This document shows positions 16,377-23,557 of a stretch of 46,141 nucleotides of DNA, in pieces. Location: the NCBI GenBank assembly GCA_041686315.1, contig JAWLEC010000005.1:1-46141 (forward strand), read 5' to 3'. The DNA is from Sva-07 sp041686315. GTDB lineage: Bacteria; Actinomycetota; Acidimicrobiia; Acidimicrobiales; Ilumatobacteraceae. The position numbers and the translations under genes were made by a program. The notes beneath the pieces were generated by a model. That model was not told the origin of the DNA. It did no database searches and was given only the letters and a program-made list of their open reading frames with translations. Numbering within the stretch: position 1 is the first letter of the stretch; each line of letters opens with the position of its first letter.

Positions 16377-16850
16377 TCACCGACGTGCGGCGATGACCTC
16401 CGCCACCTGTTCGGGCGTCGTGGTCGGCGGGAACCGTTCGACCACGTTGCCTTCGCCGTCGACGAGGAACTTCTCGAAGTTCCACGTGATGTCGGAGGTC
16501 TCGCCGGCACCCGGTTGCCGGCTCTTGAGCCACTGGTAGAGCGGAGCGGCACCGTCGCCGTTCACCTCGATCTTGTGGAACATGGGGAACGTCACACCGT
16601 AGTTCGATGTGGCGAACTCCAGGATCTCCTCGTCGGAGCCGGGCTCCTGGTCGGCGAACTGGTTGCACGGGAAGCCGAGGACGGTGACATCGTCGTTGTC
16701 GTCGTGGAGCGCACGCAGACCTGCGTACTGAGGGGTGAGGCCTCAAGCGCTCGCGACGTTGACGACGAGGCAGATCTGGCCGCGGAACCGTTCGAACGAC
16801 ACCTGATCGCCCGTGATCGACGGCATCTCGAACTCGTGAAACGTGGACAT
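16377..16850 (-). CDS. Selenocysteine glutathione peroxidase (UGA at codon 36)
   Basis: Read from ATG 16850, the minus strand encodes 157 residues with one in-frame TGA (16745-16743) at codon 36, exactly the peroxidatic residue: NVASAU then GLTPQYAGL. The rest of the glutathione peroxidase tetrad is intact: Gln68 (FPCNQFADQEPG), Trp123 and Asn124 (DITWNFEKFLV). Length is normal for bacterial GPx. A hairpin with a GGUC loop lies 21 bases after the UGA, as a bacterial SECIS should. TAGCCT lies 6 bases before the ATG. Ordinary gene calling would report only a C-terminal piece (16377-16595). First gene of a four-gene gamma-glutamyl/thiol operon. Selenium insertion also needs SelA, SelB, SelD and tRNA-Sec, none of which is in this window. 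Confidence 0.88.
16711..16728 (-). promoter_or_regulatory. SECIS-like hairpin after the UGA codon
   Basis: On the coding strand GUACGCA (16728-16722) pairs with UGCGUGC (16717-16711), including one U-G pair, closing a GGUC tetraloop (16721-16718). The core GCAGGUCUGC equals the apical part of the E. coli fdhF SECIS as I remember it. The loop begins 21 bases after UGA. The bulged U of fdhF is not obvious here. Confidence 0.75.
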
Positions 16851-16856
16851 GGCGGC

Positions 16857-16862
16857 AGGCTA
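16857..16862 (-). promoter_or_regulatory. -10-like TAGCCT before the selenoperoxidase operon
   Basis: TAGCCT (16862 down to 16857) is followed by 6 bases and ATG 16850, matching the spacing before fabD, galK and obg. It predicts a leaderless mRNA and supports this start codon. Confidence 0.5.
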
Positions 16863-17103
16863 GCGAGTGCCGTCGCCCGACGACGGTTCTCGTGAGCGTT
16901 GCCGGAACACTTCCCGGGCCGCAGCGCTGCTCGACGACGTCCTCGCAACGGCGTCGAGGATCCCGGCGACACCGCTGGTCAGGGTCTCGGGAGACACCCG
17001 CTGCAGGAGGGTGTGTCCGCCGATCTCCGTCAGGGAGTTGCCGGCACCGAGAATGGAATGGGCCATGGCGACGTCGAACAGCCGGTGGCCGCCGGGGAGC
17101 GAC
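16860..17103 (-). pseudogene. C-terminal remnant of an MFS transporter
   Basis: A minus-strand frame ending at 16860 contains a membrane-transporter-like stretch: AHSILGAGNSLTEIGGHTLL, then QRVSPETLTSGVAGILDAV. In bacterial MFS permeases the pattern GAGNxLxxxxxxTLLQRxxP is a recognisable cytoplasmic-loop signature. Only about 80 residues survive: nothing upstream in frame resembles the rest of a permease, and a 68-residue frame from ATG 17066 is the longest with a start. Best read as a decayed gene fragment. The remaining 17104-17225 holds no further gene. Confidence 0.45.
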
Positions 17104-17174
17104 CCGGGCCGACCATGGTGCGATCCGTCCGCCACGGATCGGGATCGTCGACCGCAAGGGGGTCGCCCGGTGGG

Positions 17175-17180
17175 TAGCAT
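17175..17180 (+). promoter_or_regulatory. -10-like TAGCAT before the CNNM operon
   Basis: TAGCAT would start a transcript near 17187, giving a leader of about 40 bases before GTG 17226. No good -35 is visible. The remaining sequence between the MFS remnant and this gene shows nothing else I can name. Confidence 0.3.
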
Positions 17181-17225
17181 CTCATCCACCCATGTCCGAC
17201 CACCGACAACGAAGTTGACGCCGCT

Positions 17226-18680
17226 GTGACCGCCCTCGGACTGGTTGGCGTGGTGGCGCTCATTGCAGCCAACGGTTACTTCGTGGCGGTCGAGTTCTCG
17301 TTCGTCGCGTCCCGGCGCAGCCGCTTCGTCGAGCAGGCCGGCGACGGCGACCGTCGTTCCCGGCGGGCGCTCGACGTGCATCGGCGGCTCAGCTTCATGT
17401 TGTCGGGCGCCCAGCTGGGCATCACCGTCACCACCCTGGTCCTCGGTTTCATCGCCGAACCGGCGATCGCTGCAGCCATCCGCCCCGGCGTCGAGGCGCT
17501 CGGCGTACCCGAGTCGGCATCGTTCGGACTGTCGCTCACACTGGCACTGGTGCTCGCCACGATGGCCCAGATGGTGTTCGGCGAGCTCGCCCCGAAGAAC
17601 CTCGCCATCGCCAAGCCCGAGCCCGTCGCCCGGCGGCTGGCGCCGTCGACCTGGATCTTCATCCGCGTGGCAGCGCCGGTGATCCGGCTGTTCGACGGCG
17701 CAGCGAACCGGCTCCTGCAGGCCATCGGGGTCGAACCGGTCGAGGAGCTGCGTGGCGCCGTGTCCACGGAGGAGCTCGACCTCATCGTCGACTCGTCGGC
17801 CGAGAGCGGGCATCTGACCATCGGCCAGGCGTCGCTGCTCGAGCGGGCGATCGACTTCGGTGAGCTCGAGGCGTCGGATGCGATGGTGCCATGGAACCGG
17901 GTGGTCACGATCGACGACGACGCGAGTGCCGCCGACCTGCGCGACCTGATGGCGTCCACGCACTCCCGCTTCCCGGTGATCGACGACGACGGGCAGGTGT
18001 TGGGGATCGTCCACGCGAAGGACCTGCTGGGTGTTGCCCGTGACGCCTACGACACCACCGAGGTGGCGTCGATGTTCCACGAGATCCTCGCCGTGCCGGA
18101 GGCCGCCGGCCTCAACGTGGTGCTGTCGGAGCTGCGTGAGCACTCCACCGAGATGGCGATCGTGATCGACGAGTACGGCGCACCCGCCGGCGTCGTCACG
18201 CTCGAAGACATCGTGGAGGAGTTGGTCGGCGAGATCGAGGACGAGTACGACCCCAGCGCACCGGGCGAACACGTCGAGACCCAGCCCGGCGTGTGGTCGG
18301 TGGCCGGCACGTCGCGGCCCGACGAGATCGAGCGGATCACCGGCCTGGATCTGCCCGACGGTGAATACGACACCGTGGCGGGTCTGGTCCTCGAACGGCT
18401 CGAACGCATCCCCGAAGTGGGTGACTCGGTGGTGGTCGACGGCGTCCTCATCGACGTGCTCGACGTCGACGGGTTCGCCATCGAACAGCTCCAGCTGCGT
18501 GTCGACCCGAACCCGGGTGCCGACGCCGATGCGCCATCGGACGGCACCGACGGTGAACCGGACGTCGACGCCGGGCCCGCGGCGCAGACCGGAACCGCGG
18601 TCGCCGGCGACGGACACGACGCCGTGGCCGACGAGCATCGCAGCGGCGGGCACGACACGTCGGACGGTGAACGATCGTGA
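17226..18680 (+). CDS. CNNM/CorC-type membrane protein (hemolysin family), copy 1
   Basis: A 484-residue inner-membrane protein. Residues 1-185 are a DUF21/CNNM transmembrane domain (GVVALIAANGYFVAVEFSFV; LSGAQLGITVTTLVLGFIAEP; MVFGELAPKNLAIAKPE). Two CBS motifs follow (about 200-325: DAMVPWNRVVTIDDDA, HSRFPVIDDDGQVLGIVHAKDL, EYGAPAGVVTLEDIVEELVGEI), then a CorC/HlyC domain to about 435 and an acidic Asp/Gly/Ala tail. Family members are linked to magnesium efflux or cobalt resistance. Start GTG. It overlaps copy 2 by 4 bases; the two may form a heteromer. Confidence 0.9.
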   Translation: MTALGLVGVVALIAANGYFVAVEFSFVASRRSRFVEQAGDGDRRSRRALDVHRRLSFMLSGAQLGITVTTLVLGFIAEPAIAAAIRPGVEALGVPESASFGLSLTLALVLATMAQMVFGELAPKNLAIAKPEPVARRLAPSTWIFIRVAAPVIRLFDGAANRLLQAIGVEPVEELRGAVSTEELDLIVDSSAESGHLTIGQASLLERAIDFGELEASDAMVPWNRVVTIDDDASAADLRDLMASTHSRFPVIDDDGQVLGIVHAKDLLGVARDAYDTTEVASMFHEILAVPEAAGLNVVLSELREHSTEMAIVIDEYGAPAGVVTLEDIVEELVGEIEDEYDPSAPGEHVETQPGVWSVAGTSRPDEIERITGLDLPDGEYDTVAGLVLERLERIPEVGDSVVVDGVLIDVLDVDGFAIEQLQLRVDPNPGADADAPSDGTDGEPDVDAGPAAQTGTAVAGDGHDAVADEHRSGGHDTSDGERS

Positions 18681-20056
18681 CAATCGCACCTCCCACGGGC
18701 GTGTCGATGCTCACTGCCGAGGCCGCCGAGCAGGGCGGCATCCAGGTGAACTGGGCCGGGCTCCTCGCGGCCGTCGCCCTGCTGGCCCTGAACGGGTTCT
18801 TCGTGGCCGCCGAATTCGCATTGTTGGCGGCTCGCCGGTCGAGGATCGAGCAGCTCGAGGCCGAGGGCGACAAGCGGGCTGGCCACGCCCTCGCCGGGCT
18901 CCGCGAGCTCACCTTGATGCTCGCCGGCGCACAGCTGGGCATCACCATGTGCTCGCTCGGCCTCGGTGCCGTCGCCGAACCGGCAGTGGCCGGTGTGATC
19001 GAGGGTGCGCTCGGCGAGTGGTTCACGTTCTCCGACACGGCCCGGCACGTGATCGCCTTCACCATTGCGCTGTCGGTCGTGGTCTTCTTGCACATGGTGG
19101 TGGGGGAGATGGCCCCCAAGTCCTGGGCCATCTCGCATCCCGAGGCGTCGTCGCTGCGTCTCGCACGCCCGTTCCGGCTGTTCGTCACCGTGTTCCGCCC
19201 GCTCATCCGGCTGCTCAACTGGCTGGCCAACGTGGTGGTGCGGGCCGTCGGAGTGGAACCGCAGGACGAGCGGGCGATGGCCCATTCCCCGTCCGACCTG
19301 CTGCTGTTGATCGAGGAATCCGCCGGGCACGGCGGATTGGCCGCCCAGGAGCACGAGTTGCTGGCGCGATCGTTGGAGCTGTCGGGGCTCACGGCCGCCG
19401 ACGCCATGACGGTGCGTCGCGACATCGTGGCCGTGCCCGGTGACGCCACGGCGGCCGAGGTCGCCGCCGAGGCGCATCGCACCGGCCGGACACGGGTGGT
19501 GGTGCATGCGGGCGATCTCGATCACGTCCTCGGCTTCATCCACGTCAAGGACGTGCTGCGGCTCGCCAACGGCACGTGGGCGACCACCGGGGCCCACAGC
19601 ATCGCCCGACCGATCATGGTGACGCCCGAACACCATGGTCTCGAGGACCTGCTGTTGGAGATGCGCACCGACCGTCACCACATCTCCCTCGTGGTCGACG
19701 AGCACGGTGTGGTCCTGGGTCTGGTGACCCTCGAAGACGTGATCGAGGTGCTGATCGGCGACTTCGACGACGAGTCCGACCGCCGGCTCGAAGACTGCGA
19801 GCGACTCCCCGACGGGAGCTACCGCGTCAACGGCACGCTGCGTGTGGAGCTGTTCGAGGAGGTCACGGGAGTGGCCCTCCCGGACGGCGACTGGTCGACC
19901 GTTGCGGGCTATGTGATCGATGCGCTCGACGAGATCCCGTCGCCCGGCGACCGGGTCCGTACCGACGTCGGCGAGTTCGAGGTGATCGAGATGGACGGCT
20001 ACGCCATCGATGCGCTCCGGGTCCGCACGGCCGTGTCACCCACGCCCGGGGAGTGA
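18677..20056 (+). CDS. CNNM/CorC-type membrane protein (hemolysin family), copy 2
   Basis: A 459-residue paralogue of the preceding gene: an N-terminal extension of about 25 residues, DUF21 domain (LLALNGFFVAAEFALLAARR; LAGAQLGITMCSLGLGAVAEP; HMVVGEMAPKSWAISHPEA), CBS pair (DAMTVRRDIVAVPGDATA; VLGFIHVKDVL; LVVDEHGVVLGLVTLEDVIE) and CorC/HlyC domain. It lacks the acidic C-terminal tail of copy 1. Start GTG at 18677 overlaps the previous stop. Tandem copies of this kind are frequent in actinobacteria. Function in divalent cation transport is known for some relatives only. Confidence 0.9.
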   Translation: MTIAPPTGVSMLTAEAAEQGGIQVNWAGLLAAVALLALNGFFVAAEFALLAARRSRIEQLEAEGDKRAGHALAGLRELTLMLAGAQLGITMCSLGLGAVAEPAVAGVIEGALGEWFTFSDTARHVIAFTIALSVVVFLHMVVGEMAPKSWAISHPEASSLRLARPFRLFVTVFRPLIRLLNWLANVVVRAVGVEPQDERAMAHSPSDLLLLIEESAGHGGLAAQEHELLARSLELSGLTAADAMTVRRDIVAVPGDATAAEVAAEAHRTGRTRVVVHAGDLDHVLGFIHVKDVLRLANGTWATTGAHSIARPIMVTPEHHGLEDLLLEMRTDRHHISLVVDEHGVVLGLVTLEDVIEVLIGDFDDESDRRLEDCERLPDGSYRVNGTLRVELFEEVTGVALPDGDWSTVAGYVIDALDEIPSPGDRVRTDVGEFEVIEMDGYAIDALRVRTAVSPTPGE

Positions 20057-20063
20057 CGTCGTC

Positions 20064-20687
20064 GTGGCCTATCCGGACCGGCTGCTCAACGACCACGAGG
20101 CCGTGGTGGTCGACCTGCACCCCCACTGGTGGTACTTCGTGCGGCCGACCGCGTTCCTGGTGGTCGCCATCGCAGCGGGCGTCGCCACGATCGCCATGAC
20201 CGACACGGGCAGCACGGTCCGAACGGGTGCGGCGTGGGCGTCTCTGGTGGCGATCGCCGTGGCGACCACGTGGGTGATCGCCCGCTACGTACGTTGGGGC
20301 TCCACGCACTTCGTGGTCACCAACCAGCGGATCATCTTCCGCAGCGGCGTGGTGGCCACGCGCGGTGTGGAGATCCCGCTCGACCGGGTGAACACCGTGC
20401 ACTCGAGCCAGAGCCTCGGGGAGCGGCTCGTCGGTGCCGGCGACCTGGAGATCGAGTCGGGTGGAGAGTCGGGGCGGCAGCGCTTCACCGACATCCGCCA
20501 TCCCGGCAGGGTCCAGCGCGAGATCCACGGTCAGATGGCGAGCCGTTCGGTACGCGGGTCGGATGCGGCCGGGACCGGCTTCGTGGACGTGGCCGGGCAA
20601 CTCGAGAAGCTGGAGGCGATGCTCGACCGGGGCACCATCACTCCGGAGGAGTTCGAACGGCAGAAGCGGCGGCTGCTCGGGCCGTGA
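20064..20687 (+). CDS. Membrane PH-domain protein with C-terminal SHOCT domain
   Basis: A 207-residue protein. Two closely spaced hydrophobic segments lie at about 23-45 and 52-75, followed by a bacterial PH (YdbS/bPH2-like) domain (STHFVVTNQRIIFRSGV; EIPLDRVNTVHSSQSLGERL; GAGDLEIESGG) and a C-terminal SHOCT helix pair (QLEKLEAMLDRGTITPEEFE, then RQKRRLL). Such proteins sit on the inner face of the membrane and probably oligomerise; function is unknown. GTG 20064 is the only reasonable start after the upstream stop at 20056, and it overlaps the next gene by 4 bases. Confidence 0.8.
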   Translation: MAYPDRLLNDHEAVVVDLHPHWWYFVRPTAFLVVAIAAGVATIAMTDTGSTVRTGAAWASLVAIAVATTWVIARYVRWGSTHFVVTNQRIIFRSGVVATRGVEIPLDRVNTVHSSQSLGERLVGAGDLEIESGGESGRQRFTDIRHPGRVQREIHGQMASRSVRGSDAAGTGFVDVAGQLEKLEAMLDRGTITPEEFERQKRRLLGP

Positions 20688-21406
20688 CCGGTCGGCGAGT
20701 GGTGAGCCTGGTGCCGTCGAGCACCGAGACGCTGCTCGCGCTGGGCGCCGACGTGGTGGCGTGCACCCGATTCTGTGAACAGCCCGACCTGCGTCACGTG
20801 GGTGGCACCAAGAACCCCGACGTCGCCGCCATCATCGCGCTCGACCCGGATCTGGTGGTGCTCGACCGCGAGGAGAACCGTCGCGAGGATGCCGAGGCGC
20901 TGACCGCTGCGGGGCTCGACGTCGTGGTGAGCGACGTGCACACCGTGGCCGACAGCGCCCGTCTGGTGGGTGAGCTGGCCGACCTGCTCGGCGTGGAGGC
21001 ACCGGAGGCCGCGGCGTCACCGGAGGTCGCTGCAGCGCCGGAGGCGTTGTCCCCGGCGCAGCGCACCGCCTTCGTGCCGATCTGGCGACGTCCGTGGATG
21101 TCGATCAACGCCTCGACCTACGGTGCCTCGCTGCTCGCCGGGATCGGCGTGCACCTCGTCACCGCCGACGCTCCCGATCCGTACCCGGTGGTCGAGCTGC
21201 ACGAGGTCGCGGCGCGAGCCCCCGACCTCGTGCTGGTGCCGAGCGAGCCCTACGACTTCCGGCCGCAGCACCTGGACGAGCTCCGGCGCGCGATGCCGGC
21301 GGCGCGGCTGCTGGAGCTCGACGGTCGGGATCTGTTCTGGTGGGGGATCCGGACGCCGGCGGCCCGTGACCGGCTGGATGCGACGATCCACGCCGGTCTG
21401 GCGTAG
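20684..21406 (+). CDS. BtuF-like helical-backbone metal receptor, no signal peptide
   Basis: A 240-residue protein with the periplasmic-binding fold of the BtuF/TroA type: RRVVSLVPSSTETLLALGAD, VGGTKNPDVAAIIALDPDLV, LDVVVSDVHTVADSARLVGEL, and SINASTYGASLLAGIGVHLV in the second lobe. Relatives bind cobalamin or metal chelates. Unlike transporter-linked members it starts directly at the fold with no signal sequence or lipobox, and no permease or ATPase is adjacent, so it is probably cytoplasmic. GTG 20684 overlaps the PH-SHOCT stop by 4 bases. The link to the CNNM genes suggests metal or cofactor handling (inference). Confidence 0.78.
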   Translation: MTGRRVVSLVPSSTETLLALGADVVACTRFCEQPDLRHVGGTKNPDVAAIIALDPDLVVLDREENRREDAEALTAAGLDVVVSDVHTVADSARLVGELADLLGVEAPEAAASPEVAAAPEALSPAQRTAFVPIWRRPWMSINASTYGASLLAGIGVHLVTADAPDPYPVVELHEVAARAPDLVLVPSEPYDFRPQHLDELRRAMPAARLLELDGRDLFWWGIRTPAARDRLDATIHAGLA

Positions 21407-21423
21407 ATCGGGCGTCACTGCCG

Positions 21424-21441
21424 CCGGCGGATCACCGCCGG
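21424..21441. terminator. GC hairpin between convergent genes
   Basis: CCGGCGG (21424-21430) pairs with CCGCCGG (21435-21441) around ATCA. It lies between the metal-receptor stop and the galK stop and can act in both directions. No T run. Confidence 0.5.
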
Positions 21442-21476
21442 ATCATCAGGTGAGTTCTCGCCCCGCGCGTGTGACG

Positions 21477-22514
21477 TCAGAGCCGGTGAACTCCGCGAAC
21501 CGGCCGCACGCGCCATCCACTGGTCGGGGCGCCGGCTTCGGCGAGCGCCACGATGCAGCCACCGAAGCCGCCGCCGGTCATCCGGGCGCCGAACACCCCG
21601 GGCGTGGCTGCGGCCCGTTCCACGGCGGCGTCCATGGCGGGCGTCGACGTCTCGAAGTCGTCGCGCAGACTGCGATGACTCTCGGTCATCAGGCGACCCG
21701 CCTCGACGTGGTCGCCGGCGGCGATCGCATCGGCGAAAGCCGTCACCCGGGCGTTCTCCGTCACCACGTGGCGGGCTCGCCGGACGGCGACGGGGTCGAG
21801 TGTGGCTCGTGCCTCCACGGTGTCGACGTCGGCGACGGTGGCCGAGCGGAGTGGCCCGAGTACCTCTCCGGCACGGGCGCATTCCGCAACCCGGTCGGCG
21901 TACGCCGAGCCGACGAGGGTGCGATGGGCCACGAAGTGCACGACGACGTCGAGGTCGTCGGGCACGGGGACGTGCCGCATGTCGAGCGTGTGGCAGTCGA
22001 TGAGCACGCCATGACCCGCCGTCGCGGCCGCGATGCAGAGCTGGTCCATGATTCCGGTGGGCACGCCGGTGGCGGCGTGCTCGGCGCGCCGAGCGGCCCG
22101 TGCCAGATCGACGGGTGAGCCCTCGAAACCCAGCGCGAGTGCCACGGCGCACTCGAGGGCGGCGCTCGACGAGAGGCCGGCGCCGGCCGGGATGTCGGAC
22201 GTGATGCAGCCCCGCAGGCCCGTCGTGGCGCCGAGCTCGGAGGCCATTGCGGCCACGTATCGCCCCCACGACGGCTCCACGGTGGCGGGATCGCCGCCAA
22301 CCGGGAGGGGGACGCAGACGTCACCGGCGGCCGAGTCGGAGGTGAGTTCGACGGTGTGGCCGACGGACTCGAACTCGATGGTGGTCGCCCGGTCGATCGC
22401 CATCGGGAACACGAGGCCGCCCGTGTAGTCGGTGTGGTCGCCGATCAGGTTGACCCGTCCCGGTGCCCGGACCCGAGCCCGGGAATCGTCACGTTCGGGT
22501 CCGTCGGAGGCCAC
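21477..22514 (-). CDS. galK: Galactokinase (GHMP kinase)
   Basis: A 345-residue sugar kinase that would phosphorylate galactose at C1. The galactokinase signature GRVNLIGDHTDYTGG is at about 19-33, the GHMP ATP loop IPAGAGLSSSAALE near 110, and MTGGGFGGCIVAL at the C terminus. No galT or galE is adjacent, so the pathway partners must be elsewhere, and another sugar is possible. Start GTG 22514 has TAGCCT 6 bases upstream, supporting it. Divergently arranged with the alpha/beta hydrolase. Confidence 0.88.
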   Translation of the reverse strand: MASDGPERDDSRARVRAPGRVNLIGDHTDYTGGLVFPMAIDRATTIEFESVGHTVELTSDSAAGDVCVPLPVGGDPATVEPSWGRYVAAMASELGATTGLRGCITSDIPAGAGLSSSAALECAVALALGFEGSPVDLARAARRAEHAATGVPTGIMDQLCIAAATAGHGVLIDCHTLDMRHVPVPDDLDVVVHFVAHRTLVGSAYADRVAECARAGEVLGPLRSATVADVDTVEARATLDPVAVRRARHVVTENARVTAFADAIAAGDHVEAGRLMTESHRSLRDDFETSTPAMDAAVERAAATPGVFGARMTGGGFGGCIVALAEAGAPTSGWRVRPVRGVHRL

Positions 22515-22520
22515 GACGAC

Positions 22521-22526
22521 AGGCTA
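22521..22526 (-). promoter_or_regulatory. -10-like TAGCCT before galK
   Basis: TAGCCT (22526 down to 22521) is followed by 6 bases and GTG 22514: a leaderless arrangement with a GTG start. The rest of the 69-base divergent region shows no clear element for the opposite gene. Confidence 0.5.
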
Positions 22527-22583
22527 CGCACGGCGCGACGCTCCGTGTGGGGGTCGGCGGCCCGCCTCTGCAACACTCGCCGC

Positions 22584-23477
22584 ATGCCGCGCGCACGCCT
22601 GTCGTCGGGAATCGAACTCGAGTACGCCACCACGGGGGACCCCGACGATCCGGCGCTGCTCGTGGTCACCGGGTACACCACCCAGCTGATCTCGTGGCAC
22701 CCCGACTACGTCGCGATGCTCGCTGCGCAGGGCTTCCACGTGATCCGGTTCGACAATCGCGACGTCGGCCTCTCGTCGAAGCTCGACGGCCAGCGGGCCG
22801 ACCCGATGGCGGTGCTCTCGGCGAGCCTCGCCGGCGACCCGATCCCCGAGGTGCCCTACACGCTCTCGGACATGGCGGCCGATGGCATCGGCCTGCTCGA
22901 CCACCTCGGTGTGGAGCGGGCCCACCTCATCGGGAACTCGATGGGCGGGATGATCGTGCAGACCATGGCGATCGAGCACCCGACCCGCGTCGCCACCGTC
23001 ACATCGGTGATGAGCAGCCCTGGCGACCCACGTGTCGGTGCGCCCACCAAAGAGGCGCGCACCGCACTGCTCGCCCCCCAACCAGCCGGCCGCGACGAGT
23101 ACATCGCCCAGTCACTGGCGGCGCAGGTGTGGGCCTCGAAGCGGTACTGGGACCCGGACGCCCAACAGGCCCTGGCGGCGGCCAGCTACGACCGCTGCTT
23201 CTACCCGGAAGGGGCGACACGGCAACTCGCCGCGATCTACGCCAGCGGTGATCGCAGCGAGGGTCTTTCGTCGCTCGACGTGCCGATGCTCGTGATCCAC
23301 GGCCGCGACGACACGTTGATCACGCCCGGCGGCGGCGAGCGCACGGCCGAGTTGGTGCCGGGCTCGCGCTACCTGCTGCTGTCGGACATGGGCCACGACA
23401 CGCCCCGCCCGCTGTGGCCCGTGTTCGCCGAGGCCGTGGGCGGCCACGCCCGCGCAGCAGCGGCCATGGCCGGCTGA
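22584..23477 (+). CDS. Alpha/beta hydrolase
   Basis: A 297-residue alpha/beta-fold hydrolase. The nucleophile elbow is GNSMGG (Ser), the acid is in VIHGRDDTLITP and the base in LSDMGHDTP, the usual Ser-Asp-His order. An oxyanion-type stretch is at VVTGYTTQLISW. Substrate cannot be read from sequence; esterase or lactonase types are likely. ATG 22584 is the first Met in a plausible position; a longer frame upstream would lie antisense to galK. An 80-base gap separates it from the racemase. Confidence 0.82.
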   Translation: MPRARLSSGIELEYATTGDPDDPALLVVTGYTTQLISWHPDYVAMLAAQGFHVIRFDNRDVGLSSKLDGQRADPMAVLSASLAGDPIPEVPYTLSDMAADGIGLLDHLGVERAHLIGNSMGGMIVQTMAIEHPTRVATVTSVMSSPGDPRVGAPTKEARTALLAPQPAGRDEYIAQSLAAQVWASKRYWDPDAQQALAAASYDRCFYPEGATRQLAAIYASGDRSEGLSSLDVPMLVIHGRDDTLITPGGGERTAELVPGSRYLLLSDMGHDTPRPLWPVFAEAVGGHARAAAAMAG

Positions 23478-23557
23478 CACACCACGCCACACCACACCGA
23501 TCGACCAGTCCACCGAACGACAACGAACGACACCCGACGAAACGGAGCACGCACACC
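23478..23557 (+). promoter_or_regulatory. C/A-rich leader before the racemase gene
   Basis: This 80-base stretch is unusually rich in C and A on the plus strand (repeats of CACACC, ACGAC and GAACGAC) and poor in G and T, so the RNA should be unstructured. CGGAG at about 23542-23546 serves as ribosome site for ATG 23558. No clear -10 is seen. Confidence 0.4.

Noticed and set aside
16743..16745. In-frame TGA read as a nonsense mutation making the peroxidase a pseudogene
   Set aside because: It falls exactly at the selenocysteine position, both flanks are intact with normal codon use, and a SECIS-like hairpin follows at the right distance.
16860..18689. 609-residue minus-strand open frame
   Set aside because: It lies antisense to the clear CNNM gene, is rich in His/Arg/Gly/Asp as expected of a GC-driven shadow, and shows no domain except the short MFS-like end at 16860-17103, reported separately.
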